DNA of 61,391 bases from Phyllobacteriaceae bacterium (GTDB taxonomy: Bacteria; Pseudomonadota; Alphaproteobacteria; Rhizobiales; Rhizobiaceae), in contig JAMLIH010000013.1 in NCBI GenBank assembly GCA_023954255.1, forward strand, positions 1 to 61,391. The letters are read 5' to 3'. Every line of letters begins with the position of its first letter. Within the stretch, counting starts at the first letter, position 1. The notes under the pieces are model-generated. The model searched no databases and was not told the origin of the DNA. It saw nothing but the letters and a program-made list of their open reading frames with translations. A program made the translations under genes and the position numbers. Shown here piece after piece: positions 1 to 9,379 of this stretch.

Positions 1-1
1 A

Positions 2-379
2 GTTCGCGAGGCAGCAGATCTCGCAGCGCTGGTGCCCTATGAGGGAATAGCCGACCGCTTTCTGCTCGATGCCAAGGCACCGGCGGGTTCCGACCTGCCG
101 GGCGGCAATGGCGTATCCTTCGACTGGAGATTGTTGCAGGCGCTCGATACCAAAACCCCCTGGATGCTTTCAGGTGGCCTTGATGTGGAAAATATAGGTG
201 AAGCACTGGCGGTTTCAGGTGCAACATCCGTCGATGTCTCGTCGGGCGTTGAAGCCGCACCCGGGCGAAAAGACATTGCAAAGATTGCCGCTTTCATTAA
301 GACCGTGCGGGATATGCCGCCGGGCGGCAGAAATTACAACAAAGCCGCCGCCGGACAGCGCAGGAGTATGGTGCCGTGA
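2..379 (+). CDS. trpF: Phosphoribosylanthranilate isomerase TrpF, C-terminal part (5' end outside window)
   Basis: Only the C-terminal ~125 residues are present; the frame is open to the left edge, so the start lies upstream. TrpF isomerises phosphoribosylanthranilate to CdRP in tryptophan synthesis, in the cytoplasm. Visible are the late (beta-alpha)8-barrel segments: FLLDAKAP, the strand-7 type motif [13 protein letters not shown] and the strand-8 phosphate-binding segment VDVSSGVE. The stop overlaps the GTG start of trpB (GTGA), so the two are probably translationally coupled. The identification is firm because of these barrel motifs and the following trpB and trpA. Confidence 0.93.
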   Translation, partial: VREAADLAALVPYEGIADRFLLDAKAPAGSDLPGGNGVSFDWRLLQALDTKTPWMLSGGLDVENIGEALAVSGATSVDVSSGVEAAPGRKDIAKIAAFIKTVRDMPPGGRNYNKAAAGQRRSMVP

Positions 380-1596
380 ACAAGCAAGCCCAGCCGAATT
401 CTTTCCGTACAGGTCCCAACGAGGCCGGTCATTTCGGCATTTTCGGCGGCCGTTACGTTGCCGAAACCCTGATGCCGCTCATTCTGGAACTTGAAGAAGC
501 CTACAAGGCCGCCAAGCAGGATCCGGAATTTGCCGCCGAGCTGGCCTACCTCAACAAGCACTACACCGGCCGCCCCTCGCCGCTTTATTTCGCCGAGCGC
601 CTGACGGAGCATCTGGGCGGCGCGAAAATCTATTTCAAGCGCGACGAGCTCAACCACACCGGCTCGCACAAGATCAACAACTGCCTTGGCCAGATCCTGC
701 TCGCCAAGCGCATGGGCAAGACGCGCATCATCGCCGAGACCGGTGCCGGGCAGCATGGCGTGGCATCGGCCACGGTTGCCGCCCGTTTCGGTTATCCCTG
801 CGTCGTCTACATGGGCAAGACCGATGTCGAGCGCCAGTCGCCCAACGTCTTCCGCATGAAGCTGCTGGGAGCCGACATCGTGCCGGTGACCGCCGGCGCC
901 GGCACGCTCAAGGATGCGATGAACGAGGCGCTGCGTGACTGGGTCACCAATGTGCAGGATACCTATTACCTGATCGGCACCGCAGCGGGTCCGCACCCCT
1001 ATCCCGAACTGGTGCGCGACTTCCAGTCGGTGATCGGCAATGAGGTACGCGGCCAGTTGATGGAAGCCGAGGGCAGGGGACCGGACATGCTGATTGCCGC
1101 CGTTGGCGGCGGTTCCAACGCCATCGGCCTGTTTCACCCCTTTCTCGACGACAAGGATGTGAAGATCGTCGGTGTCGAGGCGGGCGGCCATGGACTGAAG
1201 GGCAAGGAACACTGCGCCTCGCTCACCGCCGGACGGCCGGGCGTGCTGCATGGCAACCGCACCTATCTGCTGCAGGACAAGGACGGCCAGATTTTCGAGG
1301 GCCATTCGATCTCGGCCGGTCTCGACTATCCCGGCATCGGTCCCGAACATTCCTGGCTGAAGGAATCGGGCCGCGTCGAATACGTGCCCATCATGGACGA
1401 TGAGGCGCTGGAAGCCTTCCAGTTGCTGTGCCGTCTCGAGGGCATCATTCCGGCGCTTGAGCCCTCCCATGCGCTTGCCGAGGTCGTCAAGCGTGCACCG
1501 AAGATGAAGAAGAACCAGATCATCGTCATGAACCTTTGCGGCCGTGGCGACAAGGATGTCTTCACCGTCGGCAAGCATCTGGGCTTCGATCTCTGA
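376..1596 (+). CDS. trpB: Tryptophan synthase beta chain TrpB
   Basis: Condenses indole (channelled from TrpA) with L-serine to give tryptophan, using PLP. The PLP lysine is K99 in [19 protein letters not shown] carries the catalytic Glu, and GGGSNAIG is the PLP-phosphate loop. Its 406 residues are the normal length. The GTG start overlaps the trpF stop by four bases. It is followed after 8 bases by cutA, not directly by trpA, which is an unusual interruption of trpBA. This is the TrpB1 type that works with TrpA. Confidence 0.98.
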   Translation: MNKQAQPNSFRTGPNEAGHFGIFGGRYVAETLMPLILELEEAYKAAKQDPEFAAELAYLNKHYTGRPSPLYFAERLTEHLGGAKIYFKRDELNHTGSHKINNCLGQILLAKRMGKTRIIAETGAGQHGVASATVAARFGYPCVVYMGKTDVERQSPNVFRMKLLGADIVPVTAGAGTLKDAMNEALRDWVTNVQDTYYLIGTAAGPHPYPELVRDFQSVIGNEVRGQLMEAEGRGPDMLIAAVGGGSNAIGLFHPFLDDKDVKIVGVEAGGHGLKGKEHCASLTAGRPGVLHGNRTYLLQDKDGQIFEGHSISAGLDYPGIGPEHSWLKESGRVEYVPIMDDEALEAFQLLCRLEGIIPALEPSHALAEVVKRAPKMKKNQIIVMNLCGRGDKDVFTVGKHLGFDL

Positions 1597-1604
1597 GCAT
1601 TGTG

Positions 1605-1919
1605 ATGATCGAGTTTCACGTCACCTACGCATCGAAGGACGAGGCGGCGGAAATCGCCCGCGAGGCAGTCGAGATGCGCCTTGCTGCCTGCGTCAACCTG
1701 CTCGGCGAGGTGCGCTCGATCTATCGCTGGGAGAATGCGATAGAGGATGAAAGCGAAATCCTTGCGGTGTTCAAAACCTCGCGGGAAAAAGCGGGCGAAC
1801 TGGCCGATTTTCTGGAAGTCTCCCACGCCTATAATGTTCCGGCCATCATCCGCCATGACAATGTCAGCGCCAATGCAGAATATGCGCGCTGGATCGAGGA
1901 AGAAACGAAAACCGCATGA
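1605..1919 (+). CDS. cutA: CutA family divalent-ion tolerance / trimeric signalling protein
   Basis: A 104-residue CutA1 homologue: it has the N-terminal beta strand ([13 protein letters not shown]), the conserved RLAACVNLL segment and the [19 protein letters not shown] motif typical of the family, followed by [10 protein letters not shown]. CutA forms ferredoxin-like trimers; it was named for copper tolerance but its biochemical role is unsettled. The ATG at 1605 gives the family's usual length; longer in-frame starts would run back into trpB. Its stop overlaps the trpA start (ATGA), so it is embedded in the trp operon and likely coupled to trpA translation. Confidence 0.92.
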   Translation: MIEFHVTYASKDEAAEIAREAVEMRLAACVNLLGEVRSIYRWENAIEDESEILAVFKTSREKAGELADFLEVSHAYNVPAIIRHDNVSANAEYARWIEEETKTA

Positions 1920-2743
1920 AGACACGTATCGACACACGTTTCGCCGAGCTGAAATCGGAAGGCCGCCCGGCGCTGGTAACCTTCGTCATGGCGGGCGATC
2001 CCGACCATGATACCTCGCTTGAAATCGTCAGGGCGTTACCCTCCGCCGGCTCCGACCTCATCGAGATCGGCATGCCGTTTTCAGACCCCATGGCCGATGG
2101 ACCAGCCATTCAGGCGGCAGGCCAGCGCGCGCTCAAGGGCGGCGAAACCCTGCGCAAGACGCTCTCGCTCGTCCGCGAGTTCCGCAAGGGCGACAAGACA
2201 ACGCCCGTCGTGCTGATGGGCTACTACAATCCCATCTACATCATGGGTGTGGACGTGTTCCTGAAGCGGGCGAAAGCTGCCGGTGTCGACGGCCTGATCG
2301 TCGTCGATCTGCCGCCGGAAGCCGATGACGAGTTGTGCATCCCGGCCCAGGCTTCGGGCATCAACTTCATCCGCCTGGCAACCCCGACCACCGACGACAA
2401 GCGCTTGCCGAAAGTGCTGAACAATACATCGGGCTTTGTCTACTATGTCTCCATTACCGGCATCACCGGCGCTGCTGCGCCCGACCCGAAAATCGTTGCG
2501 AAATCGGTTGCCCATATCAAGGCGAAGACCGATCTGCCGATTGCCGTAGGTTTCGGCGTCAAGACTGCGGAACATGCCGCCGCCATCGGCAAGGGTGCTG
2601 ACGGCGTGGTCGTTGGAACGGCGATTGTCAATGCGATAGAAAAGAGCCTCGGCCGCAAGGGCGAAGCAACGGCAAAGTCCGTGAAAGCGGTTGTCAAACT
2701 GGTGAGGGAACTCGCCAAGGGAGTTCGCTCGGTAAAACGCTAG
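1916..2743 (+). CDS. trpA: Tryptophan synthase alpha chain TrpA
   Basis: Cleaves indole-3-glycerol phosphate to indole and glyceraldehyde-3-phosphate, passing indole to TrpB. Catalytic E50 and D61 are in [15 protein letters not shown], and the phosphate-binding end of the barrel is present ([19 protein letters not shown]). Its 275 residues are normal length. The ATG overlaps the cutA stop by four bases. A 163-base gap then separates it from accD. Confidence 0.98.
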   Translation: MKTRIDTRFAELKSEGRPALVTFVMAGDPDHDTSLEIVRALPSAGSDLIEIGMPFSDPMADGPAIQAAGQRALKGGETLRKTLSLVREFRKGDKTTPVVLMGYYNPIYIMGVDVFLKRAKAAGVDGLIVVDLPPEADDELCIPAQASGINFIRLATPTTDDKRLPKVLNNTSGFVYYVSITGITGAAAPDPKIVAKSVAHIKAKTDLPIAVGFGVKTAEHAAAIGKGADGVVVGTAIVNAIEKSLGRKGEATAKSVKAVVKLVRELAKGVRSVKR

Positions 2744-2793
2744 GGGCATGGAGTTTCGCCGTGCCATTGGCGAATCCGCCCAGCCGTGCCTAT

Positions 2794-2816
2794 CTATAAG
2801 CAACGACCTATAAGCA
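2794..2816. repeat. Tandem 9-base direct repeat in trpA-accD gap
   Basis: The sequence CTATAAGCA occurs at 2794-2802 and again at 2808-2816, a 14-base period, about 90 bases before the accD start. It could be a regulator half-site pair or part of an accD promoter, but nothing else supports that. It is recorded as the only structure seen in the 163-base trpA-accD gap. Confidence 0.3.
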
Positions 2817-2906
2817 GTGACTGGCCGCCGCGCCTTGCCCAAACGGCGCAAAAGGGATAGTCCGGCCATCGCGGTCTTTCGGCCACAGCCTCGGGGCAAA
2901 GTAAGA

Positions 2907-3941
2907 ATGAACTGGATTACCAATTACGTCAGGCCCAAGCTCAGCTCCTTTCTGCAGCGCAAGGAGATGCCTGAGAATCTGTGGATCAAGTGTCCGCAGA
3001 CCGGGGAGATGATCTACCACAAGGACCTGGAAGCCAATATGGGCGTCATCCCCACGTCCGGCTACCATATGAAGATTCCCGCCAAAAAACGGCTTTCCTA
3101 TTTCTTCGACAATGGCGAGTTTGAAACCCTGCCCCTGCCGCAGGTGGTGCAGGATCCGCTGAAATTCCGTGACCAGCGCAAATATGCCGACCGGCTGAAG
3201 GACAACCGGGCCAGAACCGGACTTGAGGATTCGATCGTCAATGCCGTCGGCAGGCTGCATGGCATGCAGATCACCGTCTGCATTCACGATTTTGCCTTCA
3301 TGGGCGGTTCGCTCGGCATTGCGGCGGGCGAGGCGATCATCCGCGCTTTCGAGAAGGCAATCGAACTGAAATCGCCCCTGGTGCTGTTTGCCGCTTCCGG
3401 TGGTGCGCGCATGCAGGAAGGCATTCTCTCGCTGATGCAGTTGCCGCGTACCGTCGTCATGGTGGAGCGGCTGAAGGAAGCGGGTCTGCCCTACATCGTC
3501 GTGCTGACCAACCCGACGACCGGCGGCGTTTCGGCTTCCTACGCCATGCTGGGCGACATTCACATTGCCGAACCGGGCGCCGAAATCGGCTTTGCCGGCA
3601 AGCGTGTCATCGAGCAGACTATCCGCGAGCGCCTGCCGGACGACTTCCAGACCTCGGAGTATCTGCTCGAACACGGCATGGTGGACCTGGTCGTGCCGCG
3701 CAAGGAATTGCGGGAGACCATTGCCAATCTCCTGCACATCCTCATGAAGCAGCCGGCATTCGAGCACGACAAGATCGAGGAAGACCTGCCGCCGCTTCTG
3801 GCTCTTGCCAAAGAGCAGGAAGCAGCCGTTGAAGAAGCGCCCACTGAGACGGACGAACTGCCGGATGAAGCGGTTGCAGATATTCCCGCCGCCGATACGG
3901 AACCCGGTGAGGAAACGGCCGAAGACGGCAAATCCGCCTGA
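2907..3941 (+). CDS. accD: Acetyl-CoA carboxylase carboxyltransferase subunit beta AccD
   Basis: Beta half of the carboxyltransferase that moves CO2 from carboxybiotin to acetyl-CoA, the first committed step of fatty acid synthesis. The ATG at 2907 begins [11 protein letters not shown], the usual rhizobial AccD start; an in-frame extension upstream is not expected to be translated. The crotonase-fold core is clear ([40 protein letters not shown]). The N-terminal zinc ribbon of E. coli AccD (four Cys) is degenerate: only C29 remains, and the other positions are T32, I48 and S51. The C terminus carries an acidic Glu/Asp/Ala tail of about 50 residues. Followed by folC after 51 bases. Confidence 0.97.
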   Translation: MNWITNYVRPKLSSFLQRKEMPENLWIKCPQTGEMIYHKDLEANMGVIPTSGYHMKIPAKKRLSYFFDNGEFETLPLPQVVQDPLKFRDQRKYADRLKDNRARTGLEDSIVNAVGRLHGMQITVCIHDFAFMGGSLGIAAGEAIIRAFEKAIELKSPLVLFAASGGARMQEGILSLMQLPRTVVMVERLKEAGLPYIVVLTNPTTGGVSASYAMLGDIHIAEPGAEIGFAGKRVIEQTIRERLPDDFQTSEYLLEHGMVDLVVPRKELRETIANLLHILMKQPAFEHDKIEEDLPPLLALAKEQEAAVEEAPTETDELPDEAVADIPAADTEPGEETAEDGKSA

Positions 3942-3992
3942 CATTTCCCCGGAAAGTGGTCACAAGACACTTTCGCGCATCAGAGCCTGCCC

Positions 3993-5324
3993 ATGAGCGC
4001 CGAATCCGCCATCAACCGGCTGCTTGAAATTCACCCCAAAGGCTTCGACCTTTCACTGGGGCGCATCACTGCGCTGCTGGCGAAACTGGGCAATCCGCAC
4101 CTTTCCATTCCACCGGCCTTCCACATCGCCGGTACCAATGGCAAGGGATCGACCGCCGCCTTTCTCCGCGCCATTGTGGAGGCTGCCGGAAAATCGGTGC
4201 ACGTGCACACCTCGCCGCATCTCGTCAACTGGACGGAACGCTATCGGCTCGGGGCTCCTGGCGGCGGTCGCCTCGTCAGTGACGCAGTACTTGAGCGCAC
4301 CGTCGACAGGGTGGCGGCGGCAAACGGCGGCAAGCCGATTACCGTATTCGAGATCATGTCCGCTGTCGGCTTTGTCCTGTTCAGCGAACACCCTGCCGAC
4401 TATTCCATCCTTGAAGTCGGCCTTGGCGGCAGGTTCGATGCCACCAATGTGATCGACAAGCCAGCGGTTTCGATCATCACCCCGGTCGATCTCGACCACA
4501 TGATGCATCTCGGCGATACCGTGGAGAAGATCGCCTTTGAAAAGGCCGGCATCATCAAGCCCGGCATTCCGGTTGTGGTTGCAGAACAGCAGGATGCAGC
4601 ACTTGATGTCATTCGGGCGCGGGCGGATGAACTGAATGCACCTGTAATCGTGGCAAGACAGGATTTCGACTGGTACGAGCAGGCTGGCCGGCTTGTCTAT
4701 CAGGATGAATATGGTCTGCTTGACCTCCCCCTGCCTCGCCTGAAGGGCACGCATCAGCTTGCCAACGCGGCCACGGCAATTGCTGCCGCCCGCGTGGTGC
4801 TGCCCGGACTGGAAAACGGCGTGTTCGAACAGGCCATGCAGTCCGTGCAATGGCCGGGCCGGTTCGAGCGCCTGCCCGAGGGCCATCTGGCGGAGGCTTT
4901 GGCAGCGAAAATTTCGCGTATCGCAATGCCGGAAATCTGGATCGATGGCGGCCACAACCCGCAGGCTGCAACCATGCTGGTATCGGAACTCGGCAAACTG
5001 CAGGCCCGGGACGGAAGGAAATGCTGCCTGCTGACCGGCATGTTGACCACCAAGGAGCCGGCGGAATTCCTGGCGGGTTTTGAAGGACTGGCGGAGTTCG
5101 TCGTGACTGTGCCGGTGCCTGACAGCGAAGCCGGTTTTGCACCGGAAGAATTGGCAAGGATCGCGTCCGGTTGCGGCTTGCCGGCCCAGTCAGCCAGCAG
5201 TATCGGTGAAGGCCTGCGCATCTGTATGGAACGGATGCAGGATCAACCTGTCCGCATCCTCATCTGCGGATCGCTTTACCTGATTGGCGAAGTTTTGAGA
5301 CAGAACGGCACGCCACCGCGCTGA
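3993..5324 (+). CDS. folC: Bifunctional folylpolyglutamate synthase / dihydrofolate synthase FolC
   Basis: ATP-dependent ligase that adds glutamate to dihydropteroate and to folates. The Mur-ligase-like P-loop HIAGTNGKGST lies near residues 44-54; TSPHL and the Mg-binding ILEVGLGGRFDATN follow. The C-terminal glutamate ligase domain has WIDGGHNPQA. Its 443 residues are normal. It ends the rightward trp-accD-folC group and converges with trxA. Confidence 0.96.
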   Translation: MSAESAINRLLEIHPKGFDLSLGRITALLAKLGNPHLSIPPAFHIAGTNGKGSTAAFLRAIVEAAGKSVHVHTSPHLVNWTERYRLGAPGGGRLVSDAVLERTVDRVAAANGGKPITVFEIMSAVGFVLFSEHPADYSILEVGLGGRFDATNVIDKPAVSIITPVDLDHMMHLGDTVEKIAFEKAGIIKPGIPVVVAEQQDAALDVIRARADELNAPVIVARQDFDWYEQAGRLVYQDEYGLLDLPLPRLKGTHQLANAATAIAAARVVLPGLENGVFEQAMQSVQWPGRFERLPEGHLAEALAAKISRIAMPEIWIDGGHNPQAATMLVSELGKLQARDGRKCCLLTGMLTTKEPAEFLAGFEGLAEFVVTVPVPDSEAGFAPEELARIASGCGLPAQSASSIGEGLRICMERMQDQPVRILICGSLYLIGEVLRQNGTPPR

Positions 5325-5330
5325 TCCCCG

Positions 5331-5365
5331 CAAAACAAAACCGGGGCATCCACTGGACACCCCGG
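5331..5365 (-). terminator. Rho-independent terminator of trxA
   Basis: Read on the minus strand, a GC-rich hairpin (CCGGGG ... CCCCGG outer arms at 5360-5365 and 5341-5346, with further pairing inside) is followed by TTTTGTTTT. It sits 35 bases after the trxA stop and also lies just beyond the folC stop, so it may end both convergent transcripts. The T tract is only on the minus side. Confidence 0.8.
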
Positions 5366-5399
5366 CTGACCGTTTTGGAAAGTTCGACGCGCCGGCGTC

Positions 5400-5720
5400 T
5401 CAGCTTGCCGATTTGATCCAGTCGGCAAGCGCGCCTTTCGGCTTTGCGCCGACCTGCATGCTGGCCGGCTCGCCATTCTTGAAGAGCAGCAGCGTCGGGA
5501 TCGAGCGCACGCCATACTGGGCGGCGAGGTCCGGGTTTTCATCGATGTTGAGCTTGGTGATCTTCACTTCGCCGGCCATTTCGTCGGAGAGTTCCTCGAG
5601 GCTCGGGCCGATCATCTTGCACGGGCCGCACCACTCGGCCCAGAAATCGACAACCGTCGGAACGTCCGATTCCATTACCTCGGTCTGAAAGTTGCTGTTG
5701 TCCACCTTTACGGTTGCCAT
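5400..5720 (-). CDS. trxA: Thioredoxin TrxA
   Basis: Small cytoplasmic dithiol reductase of 106 residues. The active site WCGPCK is in [14 protein letters not shown], and the cis-proline segment [12 protein letters not shown] is present. A good ribosome binding site (AAGGAAGG) precedes the ATG. It lies 77 bases downstream of addA on the same strand, the usual order in Rhizobiales, but has its own terminator. Confidence 0.98.
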   Translation of the reverse strand: MATVKVDNSNFQTEVMESDVPTVVDFWAEWCGPCKMIGPSLEELSDEMAGEVKITKLNIDENPDLAAQYGVRSIPTLLLFKNGEPASMQVGAKPKGALADWIKSAS

Positions 5721-5797
5721 GGTCTTGTCCTTCCTTTGGGCGGAATCACCGCTTTGGATTACGCTTTCTCTTCAGGTAGAAACTCGGGACGCCAACG

Positions 5798-8700
5798 TCA
5801 AGAAGCGTGCTGTCGCAGGGTGTCGAGTTTTTCGAGTACCCGGTCCAACAGCGCATCCTCAAGTTCCATGATCTGCGGCCCTGAAGTCCAGATCAGCCGC
5901 GAGATGATTTTCCTGCCTTCAAAGACCGGTTTGAGGATTTCCCGGTATAGCGCCATCTGCGCCAGATACTCCATTGGGGCGGCTTCCGCCGTTGCTGGCA
6001 CGGCCGATCCACTCTTGTAATCGGCGATGATGACACTGTCCTGCATGACAGCCAGCCGGTCGACCTTGCCGTGAACGGTCCGCTCCATGCCCGAAAGTGC
6101 AAGTTTGCCCATGATCTCCACTTCCGCCCGGCTTTGCGGTCCCAGCAGATCGGCCATGGCAGGGTTCTCAAGCAGGGCGAGAACGCTTGTTGCAATGTCG
6201 TCCCGCGCTTCAGTCGTCAACTGGCCGGTCAGGGCCCGGAACCGGGATGCGGTGAAATAGCGCCCGATCATGACGGGCCGCTCTCCACTCGGTACTTCCG
6301 GCAGGATTTGCAGCAGATGGTGGATGATCGTGCCGCGCGCCATCGCGGCTCCGCCGGCGCTGGCGGCAACGGCTCCGGACGATTCGCCGACTTCCAGCAC
6401 CTGCAGGACACCTGATGGCGACAGGGGGCGTGGCGGTGCCGGTTCCCGTACTGCAGGCGAGACCCATTGCGGCAGTTCGTTTATTGTTGCGCTACTCAAA
6501 TCCCGGTCTTGTTCCGGCTTCGCGGCTTTCCCGCTGCCGCGGCGGTCGATCTGCCAGCGCCATGCAGGCTGGCCGTGATCGTCAAAGGCCTCCAGCCTGC
6601 CGTTGAACTTGTCATCCGCGGGCGGCGCTTGCAGTCCCCGCTTCACCATGGCGTGCCAGTTTTCGGCAGAGAGATGTCTTTCGCTTACATAGCCGCAGAT
6701 GATGAGCCGGTCGGCCGCCCGCGTCATGCCGACATAAAGCAGCCTGCGGTATTCCTCTTCTGCCGCGCGTTCAGCCTCGGCAAAATAGTTCTCGGTGAGT
6801 GCAATGCGGTATTCGCCCTTGGGAATCCACAGCGGTGCACCATCATCCGTCCAGGCAATTTTCGGATGGTGGCTTGAACCGTAGGCGGGTCCGCCCGAAT
6901 CGACCAGAAACACGATCGGCTTTTCCAGCCCCTTGGCGGAATGTGCCGTGATCACGCGCACCTCGTTGCTTTCCAGTTCGATCTCGCGCTTGATCTCGGG
7001 TTCTGCCGAGGCAAGGGTTTCGATGAAGGCCTCAAGGCCGAGCCCCGAACTTGCATCGTGATCAAGTGCGGCCTGCAGGAAGCCGTCGAGGATTTCCTCC
7101 ACCTCGTGGCCGAGCCTTTCGACATAGCGTTTCCTCAGATCGAGATGGGAACACAGCCGGGCATAGAATTCGTACACCGGAAGCTTTTCCGCCAGTCTCC
7201 TGATCAGGTCGAACTGCCTTGCCGCCTGCGCCCAGATCGAGCCGGGTGCGGCCTCTCCGCGCCTTGCCAGGCTTCGGTGCAGCAGCTCTCCCTTGCGGCC
7301 ATGGGCAAGCTCGAACAGCTGTTCCTCGCTGAAGCCGAAGACCGGGCTCTTGAGCACGCCGGCAAGGGAAAGATCGTCAATGGTGTTGATGGCGAACCGT
7401 CCAAGCGCCAGCAGATCCTCCACCAGAATGTGGTCGGTGAGTTTCAGCCGGTCGGCTCCTGCCGTCGGCAGCCCCCTTTCCTTCAGCTTGCGGATCATCG
7501 CCCGCACGAAACGGTCGCGTTTGCGGACCAGGATCAGGATGTCGCCGCAGCGGATTGGCCTGCCGTGCCCCGCTAACTGCTCGCCATTGCTGGTCCACCG
7601 CTCAATCGTATCGGCAATCCGGCCGGCAAGCTGCAGTTCGGCGTCGCCTGTCTGTTCGGAAGGATCGTCAAGCCAGCTCTCCGGATCGTTGCGCTTCGGC
7701 TTCAATACCGGTTCCCACAGGATGACATCGCCCGAATGGGAAAACCGGTTCGCCACGTGACCGAGGGTTGCCGTCTCGCCGAGCCCTCTTCTGTTTTCGG
7801 GCAGTGAGAACACCTGATCGACCGCGCTCAGAACTTCCGGTACCGAGCGATAGGACAGGCTGAGACTGTCTTCCGGTCTGGCCTTCTGACCGGCCGATTC
7901 GACCCTGCGCCGGAACTGTCGCTTCTGCTCGTCGAACTCGCCGATATCCGCACCCTGGAAGGAATAGATCGATTGCTTTTCGTCGCCGACGACGAAGAGC
8001 GTGCGGGTTTCTTCGTGGCTGCCCTTGCCGGCAAAGAAGTCCTCCGTCACCGCCTCGATGATCTTCCACTGCAGCGGGCTCGTATCCTGTGCCTCGTCCA
8101 CCAGTACGTGGGAAATCCCGTAATCGAGCTTGTAGCGCACCCACGCACCGATGCCGTCACGGCAAAGAAGGTTGTGGGTCCGCGCAATCAGGTCGTCGAA
8201 GTCGAGCCGTCCCCGGCTGTGCTTCAGATGGCCGTATTCGGCCAGCACCGCCTCCACAATGATGAACAGCGCCTCGCTCGCCTTCAGCACTTCCAGCGTG
8301 CGCAGACGATGATACTGCTCCATCACCAGCAAACCTTCCCGTGCCAGCAGTTCGGCCTGTACAGGTTCGATCTTCAGGAAGGCGGCATTTACCAGTGACA
8401 GTCTTGGCGTATCCTTGTCCTTGAGAAATATTTGCCGACGGACATCAAATATCGCTTCCGGATTGGCTGAGGAGAGGACGATCTCCAACCGTTCGGCAAG
8501 CTGGTCATAGCGTTCGGATGCTTTTGCCCGTGCAAGCTGCTGAAGCTCGAGAAGCTGCCCTCTGCTATAGTTCGTTTCGGATATGAAACTTTCCAGCAGC
8601 GCAAGGCGGTCAGTGTCCCGGGAGACGTCCGCGCCCTTCCACACGGGCATCATCGCCGACTCAACCATTCCGCCGCCCGCCTCGATCCAGCTCAGGAATT

Positions 8701-9379
8701 CGTGGTTGCCGGAAAGCATCTCGCGGATGGCCTGCTCGATGGCATCCTCGCTGGCAAAGGCGCGGATGGTTTGAAACGCATCGGCCAGTTCGCGCCGGCC
8801 GGGCAGGTATCCGGCTGCCGGTCCCCGACCGAGGCTGGCAAGCTCGACGCGCTGACGGGCTTCGGCGACATAGCTTGCCTGTTCCAGCTCGTCGAGCAAC
8901 TGAAAGTGGCCGGGCACATTGGCTTCCAGCGCGAACTGGTGCAGCAGCGATTCGCAGAAGGCATGGATGGTCTGGATGCGCAGTCCGCCAGGCGTGTCGA
9001 GCGAAAGGGCAAAGAGCTTGCGTGCCCGTGTCAGCTCGCCGGGCCTTGCCGGTCGTCCGAGCAGGTCTGATACTTCCTCCGCAAGCTGCTCCCGGTCCAT
9101 CACGCTCCATTTGCCGAGAATCTCGAACACCCGGTTCGACATTTCGGCGGCTGCAGCCTTGGTAAAGGTCAGGCAGAGAAGTTCCGATGGCCGGCTTCCC
9201 TCGAGCAGCAGCCGGATGACCCGGCGCGACAGCAGATAGGTCTTGCCGGAGCCTGCATTGGCGGAAACCCAGATACTGCTTTCGGGGTCCGTCGCACGGG
9301 CAAGCTTGGCCTGGGCATAGCTTTTGAGCGATGCGGCGTCACCCGGAATCACGGTGTTGTCGTTTGCCGGGCGGATCAT
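5798..9379 (-). CDS. addA: Double-strand break repair helicase-nuclease AddA (alphaproteobacterial type)
   Basis: Large subunit of AddAB, which resects double-strand ends for RecA-mediated repair. The UvrD-like helicase Walker A is SANAGSGKTYLL at residues ~39-50, Walker B is VLVDEAQDTSPLQW, and later helicase motifs include FVVGDEKQSIYSFQGAD and LLYVGMTRAADRL. The C-terminal PD-(D/E)XK nuclease has VIIADYKSGS. 1193 residues is normal. Its start overlaps the addB stop (ATGA), as expected for subunits made in equal amounts. Confidence 0.96.
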   Translation of the reverse strand: MIRPANDNTVIPGDAASLKSYAQAKLARATDPESSIWVSANAGSGKTYLLSRRVIRLLLEGSRPSELLCLTFTKAAAAEMSNRVFEILGKWSVMDREQLAEEVSDLLGRPARPGELTRARKLFALSLDTPGGLRIQTIHAFCESLLHQFALEANVPGHFQLLDELEQASYVAEARQRVELASLGRGPAAGYLPGRRELADAFQTIRAFASEDAIEQAIREMLSGNHEFLSWIEAGGGMVESAMMPVWKGADVSRDTDRLALLESFISETNYSRGQLLELQQLARAKASERYDQLAERLEIVLSSANPEAIFDVRRQIFLKDKDTPRLSLVNAAFLKIEPVQAELLAREGLLVMEQYHRLRTLEVLKASEALFIIVEAVLAEYGHLKHSRGRLDFDDLIARTHNLLCRDGIGAWVRYKLDYGISHVLVDEAQDTSPLQWKIIEAVTEDFFAGKGSHEETRTLFVVGDEKQSIYSFQGADIGEFDEQKRQFRRRVESAGQKARPEDSLSLSYRSVPEVLSAVDQVFSLPENRRGLGETATLGHVANRFSHSGDVILWEPVLKPKRNDPESWLDDPSEQTGDAELQLAGRIADTIERWTSNGEQLAGHGRPIRCGDILILVRKRDRFVRAMIRKLKERGLPTAGADRLKLTDHILVEDLLALGRFAINTIDDLSLAGVLKSPVFGFSEEQLFELAHGRKGELLHRSLARRGEAAPGSIWAQAARQFDLIRRLAEKLPVYEFYARLCSHLDLRKRYVERLGHEVEEILDGFLQAALDHDASSGLGLEAFIETLASAEPEIKREIELESNEVRVITAHSAKGLEKPIVFLVDSGGPAYGSSHHPKIAWTDDGAPLWIPKGEYRIALTENYFAEAERAAEEEYRRLLYVGMTRAADRLIICGYVSERHLSAENWHAMVKRGLQAPPADDKFNGRLEAFDDHGQPAWRWQIDRRGSGKAAKPEQDRDLSSATINELPQWVSPAVREPAPPRPLSPSGVLQVLEVGESSGAVAASAGGAAMARGTIIHHLLQILPEVPSGERPVMIGRYFTASRFRALTGQLTTEARDDIATSVLALLENPAMADLLGPQSRAEVEIMGKLALSGMERTVHGKVDRLAVMQDSVIIADYKSGSAVPATAEAAPMEYLAQMALYREILKPVFEGRKIISRLIWTSGPQIMELEDALLDRVLEKLDTLRQHAS

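Noticed and set aside
334-1578. 414-codon minus-strand frame over trpB
   Set aside because: Typical antisense shadow of a high-GC gene; trpB motifs are unambiguous on the plus strand.
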